From Kitasatospora aureofaciens (GTDB lineage: Bacteria; Actinomycetota; Actinomycetes; Streptomycetales; Streptomycetaceae), in the NCBI GenBank assembly GCA_000720845.1, contig JODU01000025.1, forward strand, positions 1-64,000: a DNA stretch of 64,000 nucleotides, written 5' to 3'. The notes beneath the pieces were generated by a model. The model was given only the letters and a program-made list of their open reading frames with translations. It had not been told where the DNA came from and searched no databases. Position 1 is the stretch's first letter. Each line of letters opens with the position of its first letter. Shown in pieces: positions 54,399-63,294 of the stretch. The position numbers were made by a program, and so were the translations under genes.

Positions 54399-55127
54399 TC
54401 ACAGTTCCAGGCGGTAGCCGTGACCCCGCAGGGTGGTGATGCGGGGCAGGCCGCCGGGGTGGGCCGAGGCGTCGGCGGACCGCGCCAGGCGGCGGCGCAG
54501 GCCGGCCATCGTGACGTCGAGGGTCTTGGTGGAGCCGAACCAGTTCTCGTCCCAGACCTCGGCCATCAGGGTCTCCCGGGAGACGGCCTCCCCTGCGTGC
54601 CGGGCCAGGACGGCGAGCAGGTCGAACTCCTTGGGACGCAGGTCGACGTCCGCGTCGTGCAGCGTGCAGCGTCGGGCCACGACGTCGAGGACGAGGTCGG
54701 CCAGCCGGACGGGTTCCTGAGGCGGTGCGGCGACGACCCGGCGGCGCAGATGGGCGCGGAGCCGGGCGAGCAGCACAGTCAGGCTGAAAGGCTTGACGAG
54801 GTAGTCGTCGGCCCCCGCGTCCAGCCCGGCGATGACGTCGATGTCGTCCGTGCGGGCGGTCAGAATGACGATCAGCAGGTCCGGATGCCGGTCGCGCATG
54901 GCGCGCGCGACGTCCAGACCGTCGATGTCGGGCAGTCCCAGGTCGAGCAGCAGCACGTCGTACGGGGTCCGCGCGGCCAGCGTGAGTGCTGCGGAACCCG
55001 TCCGGCTCCAGGTCGGTGCGTAGCCGTTGCCGCGCAGGCCGGTCTCCAGGTGGCGGCCGATGGTGTCGTCGTCCTCGACGACCAGGATGCGGTGACGGCT
55101 GGAATCGGCGGTCGCGTGCGTACGCAT
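54399..55127 (-). CDS. OmpR-family response regulator of the FtsX-type ABC module
   Basis: A 242-residue regulator with a receiver domain (LVVEDDDTIG, LLLDLGLPDIDGLD, LTAR, YLVKPFSLTVL) and an OmpR winged helix (LRPKEFDLLAVLARHAG, then TLDVTMAGLRRRL, ending HGYRLEL). No kinase gene adjoins it directly. The histidine kinase transcribed outward from the same module at 60011-61321 is the likely partner. It lies 52 bp downstream of the FtsX-like permease gene in the same direction and may be co-transcribed with it. Confidence 0.9.
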   Translation of the reverse strand: MRTHATADSSRHRILVVEDDDTIGRHLETGLRGNGYAPTWSRTGSAALTLAARTPYDVLLLDLGLPDIDGLDVARAMRDRHPDLLIVILTARTDDIDVIAGLDAGADDYLVKPFSLTVLLARLRAHLRRRVVAAPPQEPVRLADLVLDVVARRCTLHDADVDLRPKEFDLLAVLARHAGEAVSRETLMAEVWDENWFGSTKTLDVTMAGLRRRLARSADASAHPGGLPRITTLRGHGYRLEL

Positions 55128-55179
55128 GCTGGACAGCGTAGGAGCGGGCGACGCGCGCGGCCCGTCCGCTCCCGTCCGC

Positions 55180-57822
55180 TCAGAGGTCACGCAGCTCCTC
55201 CACGGCGGGCCGGCCGGCGCTGCGGATGCCGTTCAGCGCGGCGGCCAGTACGGCGACGACGGCCGCGCCCGCGGTCAGGGCCAGGTAGCCGCCCGGCACC
55301 GACAGGCTCGCGGGCGGCGGGTCGAAGACACCCGTCAGGACCTTCACGAGCATCTCGGACAGGGCCCAGCCGATGACGGCGCCGCCCGCCAGGCCCCCGG
55401 CGGCCAGCAGCAGGGCCTCGGTGAGGACCATGCCGCGCAGTTGGCCGCTCTTCGCGCCGAGGACGGTGGCCACGGCGAAGGTACGGCGGCGCTCGGCGAG
55501 GCCCAGGGCGAGGACGAGCCCTCCCGCCCCGGCGGACAGCAGTACCGCGAAGGCCAGTTCGATCCGGGTGAGTCCGGCCAGGTCGACGGAGGTCAGACTG
55601 GTGCCGACCGTGCCGCGGGTCTGCGTGAGGTCGGTGACCGTGGCGCCGGTGCCCAGCTGCTTGCGCAGATGTGCGGCGATCTGCTGCTGGTGGCTGCCGC
55701 CCGTGTCGAGAAGGAAGGCGCCGACCGCGTTGCTGCCGGTCGCCTTCGCCACGTAGGCGGCGTTGGCGACGAAGAAGCTGTCCTTCGGCGCGGTCGGGAA
55801 CTCCTTGACGATCCCCGCGTAGTGGAAGGGCACGGTGCGCAGGGCCTTCGTACGGGCGTCCTGGATCCGGAGGTTGACGGTGTCGCCCGGGGAGAGCTGG
55901 AAGTCGTGCACGGTCTCGGCGCTGACCAGCAGGTTGTCGGGGCGCTGGGCGAGTCGGCGCATCAGCTGGCCTGCCGTGCCGCCCGAGAAGTAGGCGTCCT
56001 GGAGCGAGGTGGCCTTCGCGACGGTGGCGGGCCGGACGCCGTAGAGGTCCTGGAGGTCGGAGCCGACGTAGGCGTAGCGGTGCTGGAGGGGCTCGACGTG
56101 CCGGACGCCCGAGACGTTCAGTGTGTCGGCCGCGCTCGCCCGGACCTGTGCGCCGGGCGGTTCGGTGACGGTGACGTCCGCGCCGTTGGTGAGGCGGGCG
56201 TCGACCTGGGACTGCTGCTGGTAGGTGGAGTTGAAGACGGCCGTGGAGATCGCGAACGACACGGCGAGGGCGAGCAGTACGACGGAGCGGGCCAGCGGGC
56301 GCCGACGTCGGGTCAGCACGGCTGCCGTGGTTTTGGAGAGGGTCGCGGTCAGCGGCCGGGCGAGGCGGGCCAGAACCGGCCGACCGTGGGCGAGGACCAG
56401 CAGGGTCAGCCGCCACAGCAGCAGGGCCGCGCCCAGCCACAGCAGGGCCGGACCGAGGAACGCCCAGTAGGAGACGGAGACGCTGGGTACGCCCTCCGGA
56501 GCGAGGACGAGGGCGTACTGGTTGCCGGAGGAGGCGCGGAAGACCAGCCAGGAGCCGATCAGCAGCGCGAAGTCCAGGCCGTACCGCAGCCACCAGGGCG
56601 AACGCGACCCGCGCGGCTCTCTCCTGGTGTCCGCGACGGTCACCGTGCGCAGATCACGCAGGGCGGGCACGAGCACGGCAGCGGCGGCCACGGCCACGCC
56701 GAGGACGAAGGCGACGGCGTACCACAGGGCCCAGGTGCCCGCGCCCGCCCCGAAGGAGGCAGCGCCGAAGGCGAGGCGGCCGGTCAGCGCGGCGAGCCCG
56801 AGACCCGCCAGGCCGCCGACGGCCCCGACCAGTGCGGCCTCCAGGCCCGCGAGCGCGGTGATCTGGCGGGGACGTAGCCCACGCAGCCGCAGCAGACCCT
56901 GTTCCCGGCGGCGCCGTTCGCCGCCGGCCGAGGCGACCGCCACGGTCAGGGCGGCGGCCAGGACGGCGCCGGGGACGCCGAGGAAGAGGAAGAGGATCTG
57001 GGCGTAGAGGGCGTCCTGGCGGGCGGAGTCGAGGGCGGCGCCGAGGTTGTTGCCGACGAGCGCGGAGCCGGCCGACCTGGCCTCCAGGTGGTGTGCGGCG
57101 CCGGTGACCGAGGTGAAGGCGGCGGCCGGGTCGGCCGGCAGTTTCGCGTCCCGGGCCACGTGGATCTGAGTGGTGACGTCAGTGGCTTGGCGGGTGAGGG
57201 AGGCGAACCGGGCGGCGGGCAGGAGGACGACGTTGTCCGGGGGAGCGGTCGGCTGGGACTGCGGGGGCGCGCCGACCTTCTGGAACAGCGAGTCGGCCTG
57301 GGGCAGGTCGACCACGCCGTCCACCCGCACCTGCCGCAGTCCGGCGCCGGGCAGCCGTACGCCGATGGTGTCGCCGGGGGCGGCGTGCAGGTTGGAGGCG
57401 GTCTGCTGGGCGAGCAGGACGCCGGTGCCGGAGCCGGAGAGCGTGCGCAGTTCGTCGGGGAAGTGGCTGCGGTAGCCGGTCGGCAGGCCGAGCGCGACGC
57501 CGGGGCCGGTCGTCTGGGTGCTGCCTCCCACGGTGGCGGTGAAGCCGGTGGTGCGGGCGAAGCCGACGGGGAGTGCGGCCCGGGTGCCGCCGGTGGCCTG
57601 CACCAGCGACCGCACGGCGTTCGGGTCGGCGCCGGGCTGTACCTCGACCTGCCAGTCCACGGCGACCGAGCGGACCGCGCGCTCGGTCATGGTCGCCTTG
57701 GACGCGGTGAGGAAGGAGCCGAGCGCGGCGACCAGGGCGACGGCGAGAGCGATTCCGGCGACGGCGGCCAGGAGCCGTCCGATGCGGTGGCGGGTCAGTC
57801 CGCCCGCCCAGGCGGTGATCAT
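55180..57822 (-). CDS. FtsX-like ABC transporter permease
   Basis: An 880-residue inner-membrane protein of the FtsX/MacB superfamily. The first helix (LLAAVAGIALAVALVAALGSFL) is followed by a large extracytoplasmic domain (about 45-270). A block of helices comes next (about 275-400, 430-480), then a second extracytoplasmic domain (about 520-730) and three C-terminal helices. Two FtsX domains are therefore present. It probably moves or mechanically releases lipids, peptides or antibiotics at the outer face. Its ATG overlaps the stop of the ATPase gene before it (ATGA). Confidence 0.88.
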   Translation of the reverse strand: MITAWAGGLTRHRIGRLLAAVAGIALAVALVAALGSFLTASKATMTERAVRSVAVDWQVEVQPGADPNAVRSLVQATGGTRAALPVGFARTTGFTATVGGSTQTTGPGVALGLPTGYRSHFPDELRTLSGSGTGVLLAQQTASNLHAAPGDTIGVRLPGAGLRQVRVDGVVDLPQADSLFQKVGAPPQSQPTAPPDNVVLLPAARFASLTRQATDVTTQIHVARDAKLPADPAAAFTSVTGAAHHLEARSAGSALVGNNLGAALDSARQDALYAQILFLFLGVPGAVLAAALTVAVASAGGERRRREQGLLRLRGLRPRQITALAGLEAALVGAVGGLAGLGLAALTGRLAFGAASFGAGAGTWALWYAVAFVLGVAVAAAAVLVPALRDLRTVTVADTRREPRGSRSPWWLRYGLDFALLIGSWLVFRASSGNQYALVLAPEGVPSVSVSYWAFLGPALLWLGAALLLWRLTLLVLAHGRPVLARLARPLTATLSKTTAAVLTRRRRPLARSVVLLALAVSFAISTAVFNSTYQQQSQVDARLTNGADVTVTEPPGAQVRASAADTLNVSGVRHVEPLQHRYAYVGSDLQDLYGVRPATVAKATSLQDAYFSGGTAGQLMRRLAQRPDNLLVSAETVHDFQLSPGDTVNLRIQDARTKALRTVPFHYAGIVKEFPTAPKDSFFVANAAYVAKATGSNAVGAFLLDTGGSHQQQIAAHLRKQLGTGATVTDLTQTRGTVGTSLTSVDLAGLTRIELAFAVLLSAGAGGLVLALGLAERRRTFAVATVLGAKSGQLRGMVLTEALLLAAGGLAGGAVIGWALSEMLVKVLTGVFDPPPASLSVPGGYLALTAGAAVVAVLAAALNGIRSAGRPAVEELRDL

Positions 57823-58508
57823 GAGAGGCTCCCTCGTGGATCCGGCGCTTGTGCTGCTTCGGGTGCGAGCAGCCGGCCGTCGCGCATGCCCCGCCGAACG
57901 GTGAGCCGGGCGGCGACGGCGGGGTCGTGGGTGGTGACGACGAGGGCCGCTCCCGTCCGGTCCGCCGCCGCCAGCAGGGCGTCCAGGACGCGGGCGCCGG
58001 TGGCGTGGTCGAGGCGGCCGGTGGGCTCGTCGGCGAGGATCAGCCGCGGCGCCTGCGCCAGCACGCGGGCCACGGCCACCCGCTGGGCCTGGCCGCCGGA
58101 GATCTCGTCGGGCAGCCGGTCGGCCAGCCCGGCCGCCCCGACCACGTCGAGCGCCTCGCCGACCCGACGGCGGGTGTCCTCCTGCGGACGTCCCGCGAGG
58201 ACGAGCGGCAGCGCGGTGTTCTCCGTGACGTCGAGGGCGGGAATGAGGCTGTCGGCCTGGAACACCAGGCCGATGTCCCGCGGCCCGGGAAGTCCTGGCC
58301 GGGTGATCGTGCCGCTGGTGGGGCGTTCGAGCCCGGCCAGCAGATGGAGCAGGGACGACTTCCCGGACCCGGACGGTCCCACGATCGCCAGCCGCTCGCC
58401 GGAGCGGACGTCCAGATCGGCGCCGTGCACCGCCACCACGGCGGTGGGGCCGCGGCCGAAGGTGAGGGCGGCGCCCCGGCAGGAGACGAGCAGGTCAGGG
58501 GAGGACAT
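57819..58508 (-). CDS. ABC ATPase partner of the FtsX-like permease
   Basis: A 229-residue MacB/LolD-type ATPase with Walker A GPSGSGKSS, Q-loop VFQADSLIPALDV, signature ISGGQAQRVAVARVLA, Walker B LILADEPTGRLD and the H-loop TTHD. It overlaps the previous ATPase gene by 14 bp and the permease gene by 4 bp. Two different ATPases serve one permease here, which would allow a heterodimer. Confidence 0.9.
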   Translation of the reverse strand: MSSPDLLVSCRGAALTFGRGPTAVVAVHGADLDVRSGERLAIVGPSGSGKSSLLHLLAGLERPTSGTITRPGLPGPRDIGLVFQADSLIPALDVTENTALPLVLAGRPQEDTRRRVGEALDVVGAAGLADRLPDEISGGQAQRVAVARVLAQAPRLILADEPTGRLDHATGARVLDALLAAADRTGAALVVTTHDPAVAARLTVRRGMRDGRLLAPEAAQAPDPRGSLS

Positions 58509-59235
58509 GGCTGCTCTCCTTGGCCTGAGCGGTTCCCTCGCGTCCCTCGTAGGCCCGCCCGTCGTCCAGGGTGATCACTCGGTCGGCGCCCCGCACCGCT
58601 TCCGCGCTGTGTGTCACGATCAGCACCGCGCAGCCGTCGGCCGCTCGGTCCCGCAGCATGCTCAGCACCAACTCCTCGGTCGTGCCGTCGAGTTCGCCGG
58701 TCGGCTCGTCGGCCAGCAGTACGGCCGGGGAGTTGGCCAGCGCGACGGCGAGCCCGGCCCGGGCCAGCTCACCGCCGGACAGCTGCCGCGGCAGCGCGCC
58801 CGCCCGCCGCCCGAGCCCCACCTGCTCCAGCAGCGCCCCGGCCCGCACCGTGGGACGGCCGCGCACCGCATGCTGGGCGAGTCGGATGTTGTCGCGCACG
58901 GTCAGATGCGGCAGAAGGTTGCGGGACTGCAGAAGCACTCCCACGTGCCGCGCGCGCAGCCGGGCGCGTTCGGTTTCGGGCCGGTGGCTGATGCGCACGC
59001 CCGCCACCCGGACCTCGCCGCCCGACGGCTCGTCGAGCCCGGCCAGGCACGCCAGCAGGGTCGACTTGCCCGCCCCCGACGGGCCGACGACGGCGACCGT
59101 CTCCCCGCGCCGCACCCGCAGCGACACCCCGCGCAACGCGAGCGTCTCCTCCTCACCGGCCCGGTAGAAGCGATAGAGCTCCCGGGCGGCCAGCACCACG
59201 TCCTCGTCGGACGGTCCGGCGGGCATCGCACTCAC
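58495..59235 (-). CDS. Second ABC ATPase of the FtsX-like module
   Basis: A 246-residue LolD/MacB-type ATPase. Walker A is GPSGAGKST, the signature is LSGGELARAGLAVALA (usually SGGEQQR, so the Q is changed), Walker B is VLLADEPTGELDG and the H-loop is VTHS, where Ser replaces the usual Asp after the histidine. I chose the GTG that overlaps the lipoprotein stop codon (GTGA); an internal ATG three codons later is possible. The altered signature suggests the less active partner of an asymmetric pair, which is inference. Confidence 0.87.
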   Translation of the reverse strand: MSAMPAGPSDEDVVLAARELYRFYRAGEEETLALRGVSLRVRRGETVAVVGPSGAGKSTLLACLAGLDEPSGGEVRVAGVRISHRPETERARLRARHVGVLLQSRNLLPHLTVRDNIRLAQHAVRGRPTVRAGALLEQVGLGRRAGALPRQLSGGELARAGLAVALANSPAVLLADEPTGELDGTTEELVLSMLRDRAADGCAVLIVTHSAEAVRGADRVITLDDGRAYEGREGTAQAKESSHVLP

Positions 59236-59852
59236 CGCCACGCGAACGAGTCGCTGACGATCCGCCACGGGTCGACGTTGTCGGCGTTGACCGGGCCGGA
59301 CAGCGTCAGGTCCACCTCGTGGCCCTGCCGGTAGAAGGCGTACCGCTCGAACGCGTCCCGCACCACCTTGCCGGTGACCGGGTCCTTGGCCGAGTCGCCC
59401 TGGTAGGTGAGAAGGACGACCGGGCCCGCTTTACGGGTCACCTGCGACACCTTCGGCGATGCGAACTTCGACACCTTCCCGCGCAATTGCGGTACGACCG
59501 TGTTCTTGACGGAGGTGACGGTCGGGGCGGTGGAGGCGTTGGCCGTGGCGATGGTGACGCTGTTCAGCTTGTCCGTGAAGACGGTCGTACCGCCCTTGTC
59601 GGTGCGGGCCCAGCCCTCCGGTACCTTCACCGTGAATCCGGTGAAGCCGCCGGTGGGACGGTAGGCCACGAACACCTGGTTGTCGGGGATGTCCCCGGGC
59701 GGGTTCGACTCGGTGGGGGCCGGGGTCGCCTGTGCCGGGGCCGTCGAACCCGAGCCGGAATGCGCCCCGGACGATGATCCGGAGCACCCTGCGATCACCG
59801 CCGCGACCACCATCACTGCGACGAGGCCGGCGGAAGTACGTTTGTACGACAT
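59232..59852 (-). CDS. Small lipoprotein of the ABC/two-component module
   Basis: A 206-residue lipoprotein with lipobox VIAGC (acylated C23), followed by a Ser/Gly/Thr/Pro-rich spacer to about residue 55. A globular domain then begins (FVAYRPTGGFTGFTVKVPEGWAR) that resembles PsbP/Mog1-fold lipoproteins found in Streptomyces and ends DPWRIVSDSFAWR. It heads the minus-strand operon and is divergent from the kinase gene. A role in presenting a substrate or signal to the transporter and kinase is plausible but unproven. Confidence 0.82.
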   Translation of the reverse strand: MSYKRTSAGLVAVMVVAAVIAGCSGSSSGAHSGSGSTAPAQATPAPTESNPPGDIPDNQVFVAYRPTGGFTGFTVKVPEGWARTDKGGTTVFTDKLNSVTIATANASTAPTVTSVKNTVVPQLRGKVSKFASPKVSQVTRKAGPVVLLTYQGDSAKDPVTGKVVRDAFERYAFYRQGHEVDLTLSGPVNADNVDPWRIVSDSFAWR

Positions 59853-59900
59853 GCCATTGCCCTCTCGAGGCACTGCCGGGAACTGTTCGCCGGCCATGCC

Positions 59901-59947
59901 ACCGACGCTAGAGAGCCGTCGGTTAACGCCCCGCACGCCGACGGTTA
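59901..59947. promoter_or_regulatory. Repeats in the divergent lipoprotein/kinase promoter region
   Basis: ACCGACG and CGTCGGT (59901-59907 and 59917-59923) form an inverted repeat. CGGTTA occurs at 59920 and 59942, exactly 22 bp apart. Tandem half-sites in phase with the helix are typical for OmpR-class regulators, so this may be the binding site of the regulator encoded at 54399-55127. Confidence 0.5.
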
Positions 59948-60010
59948 GAGGACGGCAAAAGCGTGTGGCGGACCGCCCGCGGACCGGTCGGGGGCCCGCA
60001 GGATGGGAGC

Positions 60011-61321
60011 ATGAGACAGCGCGTGGCGCGAGTCGCCCTTACCGCCGCCCTGGTCGCCGTCATCCTCCTCGCCGTCCCGCTGGCCCTGGCGATCAGGTCG
60101 TCCCTCTACGCCGACCAGCGCGACACCCTGGAACGGGCGGCGCTGTCAGCGGCCGTACGCGTCAGCCCGGACTACGCGACCGGTGACCCCGTGGAAATGC
60201 CCGCGCCACCGGCCGACGGCCGTCTCGGTCTGTACGACCCCTCGCTGCGCCTGCGGGCCGGCACCGGCCCCCGCACCGGCGACACGGCCGTGCGACGGGC
60301 GCTGTCCGCGGAGGTGGTGCGCGGCCGGCCGGGCGGTGACCTGGTCGTCGCGGTGCCCGTCTCGCACGCAGAGCGGGTGATCGGCGTCGTACGGGCCTCC
60401 TCGCCCGTAGCCGTCGTACGCGACCGTGTCCTGATCGCTTGGGCGGTCCTCGCCGCGGTCTGCGCCCTCGCGCTGACGGTGGCCGTCCTCGTCGCCCGCA
60501 GGCAGGCGCGGGTGCTGGCCGCGCCGCTGGAAGACCTCTCCCGGCACTGCCGGGCCGTCACCGCCGGCGACCTGAGCGCCCGGGCCGCGCCCAGCAGCGT
60601 CGCCGAGATCGACCAGGTCGCGCGGACCCACAACGAGATGCTGCAGAGCCTGACCGAACTCCTGCGCCGCGAGCGCGACTTCACCGCCAACGCCTCCCAC
60701 CAGTTACGCACCCCGCTCACCGGGCTGCAGCTGACCCTGGAGGCGGGACTCGCCCAGGACGACGACGCTGGGACTCGGCCCGCCCTGCAGGAGGCCCTGG
60801 CGACCACGCGTCGCCTGCACCGCACGGTGGAGGAGGTGCTGCGCCTGTCCCGCTTCCACGACCTGCCGCGTCGGCCCGCCCCGGACACGCCCGTGTCACA
60901 GCTGCTGCGGGAGACCGAGGAGCGCTGGCACGGACTGTTCGCCCGCGACGACAGACGCCTGGAAGCCGGGGCCCTTGAGACGGGGGACGACATTCGCGTC
61001 CTCGGTGCCCCCGTCACCGAGATCCTCGGCGTCCTGCTGGAGAACGCGCGCGTCCACGGGCGAGGCACCGTACGCCTCACGGCCCGCGACCTCGGGGAAG
61101 CCGTCGCCTTCGACGTGAGCGACGAGGGCGCGGTGGACGGCGAGGAGTCCCGGCTGTTCGACCGCGGCCGCACCGGCGCCGGGGAGGGCTCGGGCATCGG
61201 CCTCTCCCTCGCCCGCGACCTGGCCTTGTCTCTGGGTGGCAGACTCTCCCTGACCGGCCGTCGGCCAGCCGCCTTCACCCTGCTCGTCCCCGTACGCGGA
61301 CACGAGCCCGAGGGCGGCTGA
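60011..61321 (+). CDS. Sensor histidine kinase, likely partner of the OmpR-type regulator
   Basis: A 436-residue kinase. Helix 1 is near residues 8-30, a short extracytoplasmic part runs to about 135, helix 2 is near 140-162, then HAMP (APLEDLSRHCRAVTAGDLSAR). The phospho-acceptor is in NASHQLRTPLTGLQLTLE. The N-box is LLENARVHG and the G2 loop is GSGIGLSLARDLAL. The G1 loop reads SDEGAVDGEE, shorter than the usual DxGxGI. GGGAG stands before the ATG. It is divergent from the lipoprotein/ABC operon whose far end encodes a response regulator lacking a kinase. Confidence 0.88.
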   Translation: MRQRVARVALTAALVAVILLAVPLALAIRSSLYADQRDTLERAALSAAVRVSPDYATGDPVEMPAPPADGRLGLYDPSLRLRAGTGPRTGDTAVRRALSAEVVRGRPGGDLVVAVPVSHAERVIGVVRASSPVAVVRDRVLIAWAVLAAVCALALTVAVLVARRQARVLAAPLEDLSRHCRAVTAGDLSARAAPSSVAEIDQVARTHNEMLQSLTELLRRERDFTANASHQLRTPLTGLQLTLEAGLAQDDDAGTRPALQEALATTRRLHRTVEEVLRLSRFHDLPRRPAPDTPVSQLLRETEERWHGLFARDDRRLEAGALETGDDIRVLGAPVTEILGVLLENARVHGRGTVRLTARDLGEAVAFDVSDEGAVDGEESRLFDRGRTGAGEGSGIGLSLARDLALSLGGRLSLTGRRPAAFTLLVPVRGHEPEGG

Positions 61322-61328
61322 GGACCGT

Positions 61329-62363
61329 TCAGGCGCCTGCCGCGATGGGAGGCGGTCGCAGCCGGGTGACGATCCGGTTCGCGGCGGTCTTCTGCAGCAG
61401 CCCGTAGGCGAGGACCGGCAGCAGCAGATGCGGTTTGTCGGGCAGGGACGCGGTGATCAGCACCGCGCTCGCGCTGCTGTTGTTCATGCCGCAGGCGAGC
61501 GTCAGCGACGAGGCGGTAGCCGCATCCAGCCGCAGGAGGCGGGCGGCGACCCGGCCGAGGACGAAGGAGAGCAGGCAGACCAGGGCGGCCACGGCCAGGG
61601 CGGCAGCGAACAGCAGCGGGCGTGGCCGGGCGAGGACGGAACCGAGGGCGCCGCTGGCGTTGACGTAGGTCAGGACCAGTGAACCGGCCATGGCCGACGG
61701 CGCCACCGCGGTGACCAGACGGCCCAGCCAATGCGCGGGCATGACGAGTGCGCACAGCAGGCCCGCAGCGCAGGGAAGGACCACGGCGGTGAGGGTGAAT
61801 CCGCCCTCGGACAACCGGCCGGTGGCGGCGAGGGTGTGCGCGTAGCCACCGCTGAGCAGCGGCGACAGCGTCGCCAGCAGCACGGGGGTGGTCAGCGGGC
61901 TGAGGAGGGTGGAAGCCAGGACGAGGCCCACCATCGTCGGCTGATCGCCATTACCCTTGTCGGTCCACACGGTCGCCCCGGCGGCGACGGGCATCGCCAC
62001 GACGAGGATCATCGCGGTGAGCAGTCCGCTGCCGCCGTCGGCATCGGGGGTGTGCCGCAGGAGGAAGGCGACGAACGGTACGACCGCCAGGGGAATCGCC
62101 AGGTGCAGCACGAGGCCGGCGAGCAGGACCCCCGAATGCCGCAGCAGGGCGCTCAGCGCGCGGACCGGGACCTGGAGCCCGGCCGAGAACAGCACCAGGG
62201 ACAGCAGGAGCGGTGCGGTGTGCAGGGTCAGGTGCGACGGCGGCAAGGGATGGGGGCGGCGCAGCCACAGGCCGGGGGCGGGCAGGACCAGGGCGAGGGC
62301 GTAGGACAGGACGACGGCGCGGCCGAGCCGGTGCCGCAGCCAGGACGCGGCGCGGGTGTGCAT
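61329..62363 (-). CDS. Bile acid:sodium symporter (BASS) family transporter
   Basis: A 344-residue membrane protein with about nine or ten helices. Family features are LLLSLVLFSAGLQVPVRAL near the start, MILVVAMPVAAGATVWTDKGNGD in the middle with ATLLSPLTTPVLLA after it, and LACGMNNSSASAVLITASL near the C-terminus; the polar break in helix 9 resembles the BASS substrate site. Members transport organic anions with sodium, and some are arsenite exporters. It converges on the histidine-kinase gene eight bases away. The substrate is unknown. Confidence 0.8.
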   Translation of the reverse strand: MHTRAASWLRHRLGRAVVLSYALALVLPAPGLWLRRPHPLPPSHLTLHTAPLLLSLVLFSAGLQVPVRALSALLRHSGVLLAGLVLHLAIPLAVVPFVAFLLRHTPDADGGSGLLTAMILVVAMPVAAGATVWTDKGNGDQPTMVGLVLASTLLSPLTTPVLLATLSPLLSGGYAHTLAATGRLSEGGFTLTAVVLPCAAGLLCALVMPAHWLGRLVTAVAPSAMAGSLVLTYVNASGALGSVLARPRPLLFAAALAVAALVCLLSFVLGRVAARLLRLDAATASSLTLACGMNNSSASAVLITASLPDKPHLLLPVLAYGLLQKTAANRIVTRLRPPPIAAGA

Positions 62364-62454
62364 GGCCCCATCGTGAGCAGGCCGGACCAGGCGGGCCGGG
62401 AAAGCCGCGCGGCAGTCAGGATGCGTTCAGGTAACCGCTGGCAACGTCCTGCCC

Positions 62455-63294
62455 ATGACCTACGAACTCTCCGAGACTCCCGAGGCCGAACCGGGCACGA
62501 GTGCCTCCGCTCGCCCCTCCCACCGTCTGCGCTGGAACAAGGCCCCCGAGGTCACCGCCTACTTCTGGATCATCAAGGTGCTGTGCACGACGGTCGGCGA
62601 GACCGCTGCCGACCTGCTCAACGAGAAGGCCGGCCTGGGCCTGACCGGCGTGTCCCTGCTCATGAGCGCGCTGCTCGCGGTCGTCCTCGTCATCCAGTTC
62701 CGCACCAAGGCGTACCGCGCGGGCGTATATTGGCTCGGCGTCGCCCTCATCAGCGTCGTCGGCACACTGATCAGCGACAACCTCACCGACAACATGGGCG
62801 TACCGCTGGAGACGACCACCGCCGTGTTCGCCGTCCTTCTCGCCGTCGCGTTCGTCGTCTGGTACCGGCGCGAGCGCACCCTTTCCATTCACAGCATCGA
62901 CACCACCAGCCGCGAGGCGTACTACTGGCTGGCCGTACTTTTCACCTTCGCCCTGGGAACAGCGGGCGGCGATCTGGTCTCCGAGCGCATGGACCTGGGC
63001 TACTGGCTCGCTGCGGTCCTCTTCGCCCTGGCCATCGCCGCCGCGGCGATCGCGCACTTCGCCCTGGGCCTGGACGCGGTGTGGAGCTTCTGGATCGCCT
63101 ACATCCTCACCCGCCCGCTCGGCGCCTCGATCGGCGACTACCTCTCCCAGCCGACTGGCGACGGCGGCCTCGGGTTCGGCACCGTCGTCACCAGCGGGCT
63201 CTTCCTGGCCGTCATCCTCGGCCTGGTGGTGTACCTGGCCGTGAGCCGCAAGGACGTCGCGGAACCCGCGCGCGTGACGCAGCAGGCGGACTGA
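62455..63294 (+). CDS. COG4705/DUF347-repeat membrane protein
   Basis: A 279-residue membrane protein with about eight helices arranged as four copies of a short repeat. Each repeat has an acidic-residue helix (FWIIKVLCTTVGETAADLLN; LGVALISVVGTLISDNLTD; YWLAVLFTFALGTAGGDLVSE; FWIAYILTRPLGASIGDYLSQP). This is the DUF347/COG4705 pattern. Conserved Glu/Asp pairs in the helices suggest cation handling, but function is unestablished. It is divergent from the BASS transporter across about 90 bp. Confidence 0.82.
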   Translation: MTYELSETPEAEPGTSASARPSHRLRWNKAPEVTAYFWIIKVLCTTVGETAADLLNEKAGLGLTGVSLLMSALLAVVLVIQFRTKAYRAGVYWLGVALISVVGTLISDNLTDNMGVPLETTTAVFAVLLAVAFVVWYRRERTLSIHSIDTTSREAYYWLAVLFTFALGTAGGDLVSERMDLGYWLAAVLFALAIAAAAIAHFALGLDAVWSFWIAYILTRPLGASIGDYLSQPTGDGGLGFGTVVTSGLFLAVILGLVVYLAVSRKDVAEPARVTQQAD

